This document shows, in pieces, positions 1 to 12,200 of a DNA stretch of 64,000 nt; the first letter of the stretch is position 1, and each line of letters begins with the position of its first letter. This DNA comes from Nymphaea colorata (taxonomy: Eukaryota > Streptophyta > Magnoliopsida > Nymphaeales > Nymphaeaceae), in assembly GCF_008831285.2 (NCBI RefSeq), contig NC_045138.2, forward strand, positions 36,385,115 through 36,449,114, read 5' to 3'. Under the pieces are notes generated by a model that worked only from the letters and a program-made list of their open reading frames with translations, was not told the DNA's origin and searched no databases. The position numbers were made by a program, and so were the translations under genes.

Positions 1-660
1 GAAAGTAGGACCCCGGAGACAGGAATCGGGTTTGATCATGTCAATGCATTAGCCAAAATTGGTGGACACTAGATCTGCAAACATGTGGAATCCAGGACAC
101 ACAAGTATATCAAATTGAATTTGATGCAGCCAAAAGTGACAACCATTGTACTAAATCTGGCCCATTTGCAACTCTATAAAATGGCATATAAATATCAGTA
201 TTAAGTGAAGAAGCTGACCCCAAGAAAAAAAAAAGGCATAAAAAGAACATGTGCACCAGAGTAAAAGAAACCAAAATATGAGAAGGACAAAAGCTAAAGA
301 AACTACTTGCATTATAATTCTCATTCAGGTGGATTTCAATTGCTGTTTCTTGAGAACCTCCCATCTTCGTAGTGGAAGTGGCTACTTGATTTTATACAAT
401 GATGGCCACCAAATTTCCCATTCATGTTCCATGCTTTTTGATGGTGACAAATGTCTTTTCACCCTCAAAATGGATATGATGGTGGTGTTTCACTAAACAG
501 CAAGCATGATTTTTAAATACAAGAGTTCAATGCAGCATGAAGTATATGTCCAACAAATAATACAATACTGTCCAACAATTTAATTTTTGAAGCAACTACT
601 ATACCAGTCTATGAATCAAAATAATAGTTAGCTTCAGTAAAATTAAATCCAATCCACAGC
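1..660. other. AT-rich intergenic DNA, no gene recognised
   Basis: No convincing exon, repeat or RNA gene was recognised here. Short open frames on both strands have no family resemblance. It may include 3' flank of the uncertain minus-strand gene to its right. Confidence 0.4.
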
Positions 661-672
661 CCTATCCAACAA

Positions 673-1406
673 TTACTGAAGAGCAGCCTTGGCTTCCTCA
701 AGAGTTTCAACTGCATGACCAACTTGAAATGGTATCTTTTGAATGTTGAACTGCATATGAAAGTGAAACCAGATTTGGCAGGCAAAAAATTATAATTTTA
801 ATAATAGAAACTCATATCTGGGTGGTCTCCATCTGGGTATCTCAGAAGAGATTAAGTATAAAAAATTCCACTGAAGTTTAGAGTTCAACAAATAAGAGAA
901 AAATCCTTTCCCATCCTTAAGGGGAGAACATAACTATCTCAAATGGAGTTGCATCGCACGGTGAACAAAAGTGGCATGATTTTTTTTTCCTCCCCTATAA
1001 CAGACTGCACATTTGCAGGCCTCCAATTGATTACAAGGCCAAAATTACAAGAAGGACCATCCAGCCTGAGTCTATCATGAACATGTTTGAATTACCTAGT
1101 GATGCCATGAAACATGCATGACATAGTCAACATCACGTATACTATGACAATATGAACATATGCAAATGTAGAGAATGCATCTGTTTTATCAACCAAGTTA
1201 TACATATCGTGCTACATATGCCTATTCCATAGCTACCCTACACCGTATCTTGTCGGTTTCATGCTTAAGTTCTCCAGTAGCTGTAAACAACTCTTTGTCC
1301 TTCAGCCGAATCCTCACCACATAACCTACATAAGTACAACCGAGACAATACCTCAAATAAACTGTAAAAAGAGTCGTGCTTACCTTAAAGCAAACCGATC
1401 ATCCAT
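673..1406 (-). CDS. possible exons of an unidentified minus-strand gene
   Basis: Three pieces on the minus strand look coding, but I do not recognise the protein. (1) A candidate last exon at 750-673 follows a ...TATGCAG acceptor and reads FNIQKIPFQVGHAVETLEEA, then KAALQ and a TAA stop. (2) A stretch at about 1315-1222 reads RIRLKDKELFTATGELKHET, then DKIRCRVAME and TAG. (3) A candidate first exon at 1406-1384 (MDDRFAL, then AG and a GTAAGC donor) sits just downstream of an AAACCCTAA motif, which is common in plant 5' leaders. The reading frames of pieces 3 and 2 join if the acceptor is GGTGAG at 1313, which would be an unusually short 71-base intron with a weak tract. The gene would diverge from the CDPK. 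The linkage of piece 1 to the others is inferred, and no function is assigned. Confidence 0.25.
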
Positions 1407-1667
1407 CTTCAAAGCCGCCCTGTGCTTTAGGGTTTAGTCTTCAATGTTGAATAACTCATTCACTATCAATGATAGAGAGCCTTCCCGATGCCATTCCCCA
1501 GCACAAACGGACAGGAGCTGCTTAGTAGAAATTGAAGTCCCCGTATGGTTAACTCCATTTTAGTTTATGAATGAACGATAGGGGGAAGGTGAGCGGCTGG
1601 TTCTCCTCCATGGTGAATCGCGAGGGCAGCAGGGTTGAGCGCAAAAAGGTCTTCAAAGATAAAAAGA

Positions 1668-1706
1668 TATAAATCTCCCTCTCCCCCTCCCTCCCCTCTC
1701 CCTCTC
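1668..1706 (+). repeat. CT/CCCT pyrimidine-rich tract upstream of the CDPK
   Basis: A run of CTCCC and CCTCT units about 0.5 kb before the kinase start. Pyrimidine tracts are common in plant core promoters and 5' leaders, but no function is shown here. Confidence 0.4.
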
Positions 1707-2220
1707 AGTGAGAGGACATCGCTGCTGCGCGTCTCCTCTATGATTCAGACTTCGTCGACCCAACGAAATGTCTGCCTCAAAGACGGAGCTAAGAGAGCGA
1801 TGGCGCAACATTATCTTTGGAGGAACGTTTATTTAGGGAAAGGCCGGCGGTGAGCTTCTGTGACCCAAAGCCGACACAGGGTCTTCCATGTGTCGGGAAC
1901 AACATGCCGTGGGAGGTGAAATATGGCGTATTGAGCCGTTATTAAAACTTTAAACATTAGCCGTTGGTTGCCGCGCAAATTTAGGGACACCCACCTATGT
2001 TTCCTCCTTGCCTTGAGTCGATTCAACCACCAACTTTTCGAACTCTTCCGTCCCCTCAAAACCTATCTGCCACTCTCTTCTTCCCTTCTTAGTTTTTTCC
2101 TTCCAAATCCACTCTGTAGACACTCTTTTCTTTCCCTTCATTCATGTTTCTTATACATGTCTCACATTTCCCCCCGTTTTCCACGCCAAGACTTCTGCAA
2201 CATTCACCCCCTTCTTCTCC

Positions 2221-5200
2221 ATGGGGAGTTGTTTCTCCCATGGAAAGCAGGCCCAGAATCCTCCGGCATCCGCCCAAGATGCTGACGCCGATGGCTGCAA
2301 GGCTGTCGACAACGTCGATGATGCCGTTTCACCCCCAGAAACTTCTGCTCCTGCAAATTCACCCCCAAATGCAGCGCCATCTCCTCCAAATCCGGGACCT
2401 ATAGGCCCCGTTCTCGGTCGGCCCATGGAAGATGTCCGTGACACCTACACGATCGGGAAGGAGCTGGGACGAGGCCAATTTGGTGTGACCCATTTGTGCA
2501 CCCACAAGGTTACAGGCCAGAAATTTGCCTGCAAGGTGATCGCTAAGCGGAGGCTCGTCAATAAGGAAGACATCGAGGATGTCCGCCGGGAAGTTCAGAT
2601 CATGCATCACCTCAGCGGGCAGCCCAATGTTGTTGAATTGAAGGGCGCCTATGAAGATAAGCATTCCGTTAACTTGGTGATGGAACTTTGCGCCGGCGGC
2701 GAGCTCTTCGATCGGATAATTGCACGAGGGCACTACACGGAGAGAGCGGCAGCGGCCCTCCTCCGGACCATTGTGCAGATTGTTCATACTTGCCACTCCA
2801 TGGGGGTCATGCATCGAGATCTAAAGCCTGAGAACTTCTTGTTGTTGAGCAAGGATGAACGTGCACCTCTCAAGGCTACCGACTTTGGTCTCTCTGTTTT
2901 CTTCAAGCAAGGTGAGCAGTTGGTTTTCTCTGAACAAGAAAACGGAAAAAAGAACTGCTACCTGTTCCTTATGGTGCTCAGTTGCTTTTTCGAACAGGAG
3001 ATATTTTCAAGGACATTGTAGGAACTGCATACTACATAGCACCGGAGGTCTTAAGACGGCGATACGGTCCCGAAGCCGATATTTGGAGCATCGGAGTAAT
3101 GTTATTCATCCTTCTAAGCGGGTCCCCTCCATTTCACGCAGGTAGTTTTATACATAAATGCAGTAAATTTCATTCAGTCTACCTCATCTTTGTAGAATGT
3201 GAAATTACATACGTAAAAATGCATGTCTGAATATAAAAATGTACTCAGCACTTGTAAACTTCAACCAAAATTGAAACAGAGTGCCTCTTTTTATCATCAT
3301 TCTTTTCATCCATGTGGAATGCGCAACATAGATTAAAGATGTCAAACCAGCATATGCTGGTCATCAAGAAAGTTCGATGGTTATGACTTTTTTACCTTCA
3401 TCTCTTTTGCATTTGAGCAAGAAGAAATGATTAGAAATGTATTTTCGAATGCAATATTTAGAACTGTTTTTTTTTTATAGACAAAATGTTTGTTTATCAT
3501 GCGCGGTGTGCATTCAAACAAGACTGAGAAAAGGACAACATTGTGAATGGCAACGCAGAAACAGAACATGGGATTTTCAATGCGATTCTGAAAGGGCATA
3601 TCGACTTCACAAGCAAGCCATGGCCATCAATATCACCTGGTGCGAAGGACTTAGTCAGCAAGATGCTAAATGTTGATCCAAGACAGAGAGTTACAGCATT
3701 CCAGGTCCTTAGTAAGTATCTCACAGCAGATAAACATATTCTTGGGCAGGGATCAGATAAATGCAAAGCATTAGGAGGGTGAGCAGAAAATTTTCGGTGG
3801 TTGATTTTAGAGTTCATGCATTTACAGATCACCCATGGATAAAAGAGGACGGTAATGCGCCAAATACGCCATTGGACAATGTAGTACTCAATAGACTCAA
3901 GCAATTCATGGCAATGAACAAGTTCAAAAGAGTTGCTCTCAAGGTAAAACGTGAACAAATCTCATGTATTCTCTTTTGCATCTCCTAATACTATTATTAC
4001 AGTATCAAATTCTATTGTATGGATTCTCATTCTATGTTGCCTGCTGAGACTGGTATAATGAAATGCAGAAGCATGTTAGGATGTTCTTCATTGGATGATA
4101 CCCCACAAGTTGCCAACGAAATGAACTCTCATGTCCTTTAGCTACAGTAATTGTGAAAAAAATGAAGACGCATCTTTTCTTTTTTGACCCAAACAAGCAT
4201 GTTCTGGCCATTTGATTGTTTTGATCCTTTTCTATTATGTAGACTAGGGGAAATTTTTTACACAAGAAAACCTAAATTAATAGTTTTTCTTCCAAACAAG
4301 GTCATTAATGAAGCTACGTATCTCTAAGGAATGGCTTACGTTGAGTTCAGGTGATAGCTGGGTGCTTATCGGAAGAGGAAATCATGGGGTTGAAGGAGAT
4401 GTTCAAGAACATGGATTCTGATAACAGTGGCACCATCACTTTAGAAGAATTGAGGCGGGGTCTAGCCAAACAAGGTGCAAGGCTTTCAGAGATTGAAGTC
4501 CAACAACTGATAGAAGCGGTAAGTATATTACTATCATCAAATACTTTACCATGAACTCTTCGGGGCCTGGTTCGCATGGGCAACTCATTCTTGTTAGAAA
4601 CTGTCCTACTGATGGTGCTATTCAAACAATTACAGGCAGATGCTGATGGCAACGGAACCATTGATTATGAAGAGTTTATCACAGCCACGATGCACATGAA
4701 CAGAATGGACAGGGAAGAGCATCTATATACAGCATTCCAATACTTTGACAAAGATAACAGCGGGTATGCAGCCAATATTCAGTAGGGAATGAATGCACTT
4801 TTTTTGTGAGGGAAAAAGGTTTATAACGAGGGTCATAGGATGTTGTGAAATCTCATATTTTGCATCTTTATTCACAGATACATCACCAAAGAAGAGTTGG
4901 AGCAAGCTCTAAAAGAGTACGACATGCATGATGGGAGGGACATCAAGGACATCATAGCAGAAGTTGATAATGATAATGTAAGTGAATGTATGACAAAATT
5001 TGCAATTACAGTTTTTTTACTTGCTTATAGTTTGTATGTAGTCCCTTCACTTCCACTGTCAAAAACTTCAGACCCAAAAAAAAAAAAAAATTATGAGATT
5101 GAGGCTTCCCCAATATTGTTTTGCCTTCTACGTTCTCTTTTAATTTCCTCATCTCTCGAGCATGTTAACATCTCAAGGTTTCACAAGAGATCAACAAGAA

Positions 5201-5368
5201 AAGAAAACTCCAACAAGGAGGAACATGATTTCTGCGAGCCTCAATAGCGTTGATATATTGTTTAATTTGGAACAGGATGGAAGGATCAATTATGACGAAT
5301 TTGTGGCTATGATGAGGAAAGGAAACCCAGAAACAGCCCCTAAGAAGCGCCGCCACGACTTCCGATAA
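2221..5368 (+). CDS. calcium-dependent protein kinase, CPK17/CPK34 type
   Basis: Ser/Thr kinase activated directly by calcium. Eight exons with GT-AG borders give 530 residues: 2221-2911, 2998-3141, 3559-3711, 3828-3943, 4351-4518, 4636-4763, 4878-4977, 5276-5368. The start MGSCF supplies Gly2 for N-myristoylation and Cys4 for palmitoylation, so membrane anchoring is expected. A Pro/Ser/Ala-rich variable region (about 11-65) precedes [14 protein letters not shown], a CPK17/34 hallmark. The kinase has its Gly loop (GRGQFG, 83-88), Lys105, HRD with Asp200, and DFG at 221-223. The junction ([13 protein letters not shown]) leads to four canonical EF-hand loops at 390-401, 426-437, 462-473 and 497-508. 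The tail ends in KKRRHDFR. In Arabidopsis the CPK17/CPK34 pair acts in pollen-tube tip growth; the same role here is inference. No disabling change is seen. The orthologue-group call rests on remembered family sequences. Confidence 0.93.
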
Positions 5369-6945
5369 GTGCCATGAAGATCAAGATCAGAGATTTCTTC
5401 GAGATTCCTGGAGTTTCTTTGTCAGGGCATCATCATGGCAGACTGGTCAAAGGCAATGGGTATGCTCAGAATGGATAAGAAATGAGCGCACAAGTCCAAT
5501 CATCAGGGCTTGCTCTGCCTTCCAGATGATCAATCGAACACCAAGTTTCGTGGCAGATGAAATTGTGTGGAACGGGTGATTCTACAGAGGACGATGACGG
5601 GGAAAGAGGAAAGGATGTAAACGGGCAATTTGGTAACAGTGCGGGAGTCTCAGATGTAGTTTCATGTATATATAATCTCTTTTCTTCACATCTTGTCAAT
5701 TCAAGAAAAGAAAGGGTTACAAGGAGACCACCGCAACCGGATCAACACCAGGAATAAGTAAATCAAGATTACCAAATACAGAAAACAACATGGATAGTAG
5801 AACGCATTGAGAATTGCAAGAAGAAGAGATGCCCATACGCAATATGACTGATAAAAATGCAACAAGGACGGCAAATTTCGGTGTTATTCCGAATAAATCT
5901 GACGACGTTTTGCGAAAAAATAGAGACGTTCTTAACTTTTAGAAATAAAGTTGAGAAGAATTATACTCGAATCCCCAATATACATTGTATCCGTTATGAA
6001 TCTGTTAAAAAAATTAATAAAAAAACAGAGATCCGTGTAAAAAGAATAATCATTAAAATAAGGAAGACCTTAGCAATATCTAATATTTAATAAAATAAAA
6101 AAACATTTAAGCGATTCTGGAATTGATTAATGGCGGAGGGAGGCGGTTTCCATGGGGTGGGCGTCTGGGGTAGGCCGGTAGCGGCCGGGACGGCCGGAGG
6201 ACAAACCGGAACATGTAATTTGTTTAGAACCATTTCAGTTTTCAATGAATTTTTGGTTGATTCAAGCACAAGGTCAGGGGAGCAAGTGGGTCAGACACAC
6301 GCAAATCTGCAACAAGCAATTAATATATACGTTTACAGAAATATTCAGTTTCACGTATGATTTATTCACAAGTTTTACGTCTGATTTCACCATTAATATT
6401 CATATGTTTCTGAATTTACAGTTAAGATATAACTATTACCATATACGTCAGCTCTGCAGTTGCTTAATTTGACCAAAAAAATGGGTTCTGATTCAGATTC
6501 AAGTAACCAAATATACAGGTTGTATTGTATCTTAATTTTTAGACGCAGTCAAAGCCTAAAATCAAATATCTTTTGGATTTGCTCAAAGAAAAGGCATATA
6601 CGAGATCCGTGTGCATCCGATAATTGTCGGATGTGAATATTGTTAATAAATCCAAATATTTCAATTGGTACGATGTGGATATTGAATACATTATATCCGA
6701 ACGCATGGTAAGCTACTTATTCAAAACCTAGATGAAAATTATGTCTCTTGATAATGATTTAGTTATTTGTGTAATGTGATGCGCATTTCTAATACTCCAT
6801 ATGGTACTTATAAGGCAGGTTGCTTTGCTTAGTTTGGGGAACATTTGATACTTGTCATTTTTAGCCTTTAAGTATACTCCACATGTTTAATACGAAAAAG
6901 AGGATACGGGTAGCAAAGTTCCAATACGAAAGCACGAAGTTGAAT

Positions 6946-6948
<3 letters not shown>

Positions 6949-6998
<50 letters not shown>
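6949..6998. repeat. (TA)n microsatellite
   Basis: Uninterrupted TA dinucleotides for about 50 bases in intergenic DNA. Confidence 0.95.
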
Positions 6999-6999
<1 letters not shown>

Positions 7000-7587
7000 C
7001 TTAGAGTAACAAATATGAGATTTTTAGGATAAAATAAAAACCAATTAAAAATTTTTAATATATATATAGGTGGCTTTGAATTTGAGGTTTGCTTGATTCT
7101 TGACGTCTCACTGAGCCTAGACAAGGCCAAGCAACAACTGCAATAAGAAAGCCCCTTCCGATACTCCGTTCTTATCTTGAAGTTATATTTTAATATTTTC
7201 CATTTGTTTGGTTGTGGAAAACTTTTTTTAACATAAAAAAAAAAGATCTTTTTGGGGTCTGATTGAAAGCAAACGTTTATATTCCCATGTCCTGTATTCA
7301 AGTTTCCTTTTTTTTTTTTTTTTTGAATTTGTTACAGCGAGCAATAACTGCCGTTCATGCATCTTCCCAACATAGCATACGCCTAAACAGCGGCAGTGAT
7401 TCTTATAAAATTTCAAGATCCCATCAACCTGGTCACACTCATTAATCACTTCAACAAAATTGCTGAGCCTGCATTCCTTTGTCCTGCCGTGCCTTCGGTA
7501 ATTTTTCTATTTCGATTTTTTTTTGTGTTTCAACAAGTAATAAATACATGTTATAAAAAACATAAATTATTTTTCCATCAACTCTCT

Positions 7588-7593
<6 letters not shown>

Positions 7594-7628
<35 letters not shown>

Positions 7629-7767
7629 CTTAGCTTCTATAATGACACATTTAATCTCAAACTCAACAATCCTCACCACGATCAACATAGCATAGCAGTA
7701 TCCGAGATTTGAACTAATAACCTAACTATAACACACTACCCAATTCAACTCAACCAGTTGCGCTACT
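7594..7767 (-). mobile_element. candidate tRNA-derived SINE with (AT)n tail
   Basis: On the minus strand, an A-box-like AGTAGCGCAACTGG (7767-7754) is followed about 40 bases later by a B-box-like AGTTCAAATCTCGG (7715-7702). This is the spacing of an internal RNA polymerase III promoter in tRNA-derived SINEs. The element then runs through unique sequence into the (AT)n tract at 7628-7594, which could be its tail. It does not fold into an obvious intact tRNA. The boundaries and target-site duplication are not determined. Confidence 0.4.
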
Positions 7768-9270
7768 TTTAGATGAGAGAAAAATATATTTACTTTCATT
7801 TGCTTTACATAATTGAAAAAACATGATATTTAATAAATGTTTTCATTTTGATTCCTTGCTAATTAAAACAAGCTTTTCATTTATTTTCTCTTCATGATTT
7901 TCCCACATTTTCCTTTGTTTTTTCCCATTTCATTTCTATCATTTACTTTCAGTTCCTCCCCATCTTGATAGCGGGAAAAAGAGTCTCAGATGTGTTTGCA
8001 CGTTGCCCGAAAGAGTGGGATTTTACTCAACTTAGTGAGAGGTTATGTGTTCAATCATCTTGCCATTAAGTCCCATTTAAAGAAATGCGTTTGAAGAGCA
8101 AAGCGATCAACGCCACATTTTTGGAAGAAACCGCTTCTCCGGTCATGGTCAAACAGAGGAAAAAGGCCAATAATACTTCAGAAACGGGTCGGATCGACCC
8201 GAAACCAATCCAAACTTTAACTTCTCACAACACCAGACTCCACCCAACTTTCCCAATGAGCAGCGTCCGAGCTGGGAAAAAACAAGTTCGGAGTATCGGG
8301 TCCAGTTTAGTGGATCCGATCCATTCCTCACCGCGTTCGAAAAGGTATTGCTGTAATAGAAGACAACGTGCAAGGGTGTTATGATAATTGAGTTCAAATA
8401 AAGAACAATGAGAGAGGTTGGAAGGCTCCATACGTCACCCGGTATAATAATATATTCATTTTTTATTTCGATAAATAAATAAATTTGGGTTTAGTTTGAA
8501 AATGATGTTGCGGAGAGGGGAGGCAAATAAAATAATAAACGGGAAAATGAAAAAGGAAAATTTTTGGGGACGAGTCAAAGGCGCTCCTTTGTTTCTCTCT
8601 CTTTCTCATCGGATGTGTATCAGTGGTGGTAGGGGAAAGGCGAGGTTTTTCTTTTGGGGGCGTTGTCAGGGTTTTTGGAAGCCTCTAGATGGTAGGGTTC
8701 TGTCTGTAGGGAAATTGGGTCGTCTTTGGCTCTTGTTCCTGCAGCAGAAGGTGGATTTGGCCGTTCTGTACTGAAGTAGTTCTCTCTTTTTTTTTTTGTT
8801 TGTGTTAGTGTGAGGGAGATGGAGTTTGTGTTTTGGTGGTAGTGGAATCCTTGTTTTTTAGTTTTCTGGGCAGCATGATTTTTAGTTTTCTGGGCAGCAT
8901 GATTGCTTGGGCTTAGTATGCTGCTGCTGATGGTGGATTTAATGCGGTCAGATTTACCTTACGAGTATTGGGGTTCTTCGGGTCTTGGTGAGAGCTGAGA
9001 TCTTATTGAGCTTCTCTTTTTCCTTGAGGTCCTCCTTGGAGAGTTTAGCCTAATAAAGATTAGGCTTTGATTGATTTGTTGGTGGGTTTTCTGCTTGTCG
9101 TCTGTGGACTTCGTCCTTCATTTGCTCTTTCTCTGTTGGTGAATTTTGGTCGGGTTTTGCTTTGGGGGCTGTGTTCTTTGGGGTTGTATGTGGTTGTGAG
9201 ATGATAATGGTGGCGGATTGACCGATGGGTAGTAGTGTGCGTTGAAGATGGTAAAACGGACGCATTCGGA

Positions 9271-12200
9271 ATGCAGAGCTTCATTCCTTCTCTGGGGGCG
9301 GCATATTCTCTGTAATTTTTCATTCCCACCAACCTTCTTAGTTTTCAGTTTTCGTTTCTTTTTGAAGAGGAATGGTACCTTGTCTCATACTGGCCTATGA
9401 TTAGTTTTTTAAGAATTTTTCATCTTGTTGCATTGTGGGTAATGGTAGCCTCAGAAGAAGAGCTTGCAAAGAATCGTGTAAAATGGAGCTTTTCTCCCTC
9501 ATCTCCTCTTTTGTCATGCTCGAATTCTATGTATTTCATACCAAGAGCCTTCGTAGCCTGCCACCTTCTGTGCTCCTTTTGCCATTTTTTTTAATGCTGT
9601 TGTATCTTTTCTCGTTTCTACTTCTATCCGAAGCTGAATTCCTAGTCACCTCTTCTGTTTTCGACTTTTGTCTTGTTCTGAATCTGTGGTACTTCATGTT
9701 ATGATCATACATCGGTAATACATGTTTTGATTAATCTAAGAGAACATTTCAGCAGAGTTCATGCAGACTTAATTCAACTGATTTTTCCCAAAAGTCTTGA
9801 TTCATATGCTTCAACTGCCCGTTGCATAGAGTTTAGAGGTTTACTGTCAGTTACTCACTTCCATCTGTCAATTTCATCTTTGATCCCCTTTTGCTGGCTT
9901 GCTTATCTTATTTGCATTCCTCAGTGGCGCAGAGGGGAACCGTGGCCATTCTCGAGCTGCTGATGTTGTGATTCTCGAGCAACCAGATGGATTTCGTTCA
10001 GAGGATGTAGCTTGTACGCACTTCAAGCCATTTTCTGGTTTTTACATTCACTGTATTTTCTCGAATATCTTTTTGAGATGTATATTTGGAAAGAATAAGT
10101 GTCATGGAAGAAGCACAAAAAATCAAGTTATTTTGTGTTTTCTTTCTACACATTTGTGCATGCAAGTGCTTTGAATAAGTATGTGGGCAAGTGACGGAAA
10201 TGGAAGCAGTTAATGGCCTTTGTGAAGACATCATTCAGAAATCAGGCTAGAATTGGAGTTCCATCTTCTCCAATACTTGTAGGAGTTAGTGGCCCAAAGA
10301 AGGCAGAGAGCAGTACTTATAGAATCTGGTTTCTTTGTTGTTAATTCCCCAATTTCACTTTTGCAGACCCTTATTATAATCCAAAGTCAGGGAGCCCTAG
10401 CATCACCTCTGATTCTTATCAATTCGGAAGTTCGAATAAGGTGTGCAGAGTCGTCCATTTAAGCATTAAAAAAGTGTATTTATTTTTACATTTTTTGAGT
10501 ATCATTATTGAATTTGATATGTTGACCAATCAGACATCTCCTTCAAGCAACACTCCTTCTACAGCTGCCATTGGGTCTCATTGTTTATCTGCACAAAGAG
10601 GACGACAGGCTAGTCTTGGTTCTAGCTCCAGTGCACAATTGGACAGTTGGGGAGAATCCACAATGGCAGATACCAGTCCTCGCACTGATACGTCAACTGA
10701 TATTGATCCTGATGAGAAGAATCAACGGGTGATGTTGCTACATTCAGTTTGTCTGGTGTCACTGTTAAGATGTTTCTTGTATTTCTTTTTCTTGTCATTG
10801 ACAAGTTCTTTTTGTCCTATATAATCAGGTTTCATGGTCATAATTCTTCATACAAGGGATTAGTATCTTCTATCTAGTTCCGTAAACATTGGAGTAATGA
10901 TTTTTTGTTCATATAAAATATCAGTAGCTGGTTGCACAACCTGGAAAAAAATTAAGATGTTTTCTTGATCTGTATCTTGACCATATATGCTTTATAATTT
11001 TGCTGATGATGTAATAAATGTCTTCTAGCAATTGTTCACTTCTCAAACTGAATTTACAAAGTGTACGCTGTAGGCTCTTATCAATTTCTTTGTGAAAATT
11101 TTCCCTCTTCTTTCTTGTTCTTGCTATGGTTATGGTTATTTAGCTTTTCTGGTTAAAAAATTACATTCTTTTAGTGGTATGGGTAGGTCAAAATATGCAC
11201 TTTCACGAGGAACCCTAGTTTCATGGCCTGTGAAAATAGTTAGGAGCTTGGAAAACTTCAGGTTGTTTAACTGTGATTTTGTATAAGAGACTCATTAGTC
11301 ATGGAGGGGAATACTATTCTATCTTATAAGTTTATAACCACATTCTCACAAAGTTCTAATGGAGAAATTTAAGTTACTAAATATAGGGCTGATTTAAAAG
11401 ATTAGTAATTAAATAATCCTGTTTGGAGAAGTTTTGTGAATGCCTAAGGCTAGTCGTTCCTCTTACCTTGTCCACAAGGACATCATGATAGGAGGAGAAA
11501 CAACGGAGGAGAGTACTTGTCTATATTGCTCTTATGTAGTTTTACAATGTGTTTTATGTCGCATATTTTATCATTTAATATACTGTATTAGGTTGAGTTT
11601 ATGCCGCCTAGTCACAGCCAACGCTTTTTTTTCGAAAAAAACCCAAAAAAAACACAAAAAACTAGCCGTTTAAAACTAAAAAAAAAGGCGTTTTTTTTTA
11701 AATGTTAAAAACAAAAAACGTGTTTTTAACGCAATTTTTTCAGTTTTTTCATTTTCTATTTTTTATTTGCTGCAAATCTATTTATCTTTTGATGTTTGTG
11801 TCATTAGTTTCACTTATTTTATTTTTTCCTTATTTTTAGTTTTTTAAATTTTTAAAAATTTACTGTATTTTAAATTTTTCTTGTTTTTTTCAGGCTCGCC
11901 ATTTTATACCCGAGAAAAACTTGGCTGTTTAAATCTCCGAGACGTTATTTTTTACTATGGTTTATGGTATAGGTCTCATTACATATGTTATGGTGCAATA
12001 CGAGGTTTTAACATGAAAAATTGAAAACATATAATGGTCACCAAAAAAGTTCTTTTGTGATTTAAGGTTATATAAATTTCTTAAGGCTGAATAGTAAGTT
12101 CATTATGAAACGCATTATTACACATTTGAAGTAAGAAAAAGGTATATTTTATGAACGATTTTATTCAATAAAATTGGCATTTTCACGTTCTTGGATAAGA

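Larger units (their letters stand above)
5369..9270. other. intergenic DNA between the CDPK and the TGA gene
   Basis: It holds the 3' flank of the CDPK, two (AT)n tracts (6949-6998 and 7594-7628) and a candidate tRNA-derived SINE at 7594-7767. The last part, about 8.5-9.27 kb, is T-rich and probably contains the leader and promoter of the TGA gene. A near-perfect 24-base tandem duplication containing TTTTCTGGGCAGCATGATT lies at about 8858-8902. No other gene is recognised. Confidence 0.5.

Noticed and set aside
2359..2814. 151-codon minus-strand open frame in CDPK exon 1
   Set aside because: Shadow of the kinase exon with no recognisable domain.
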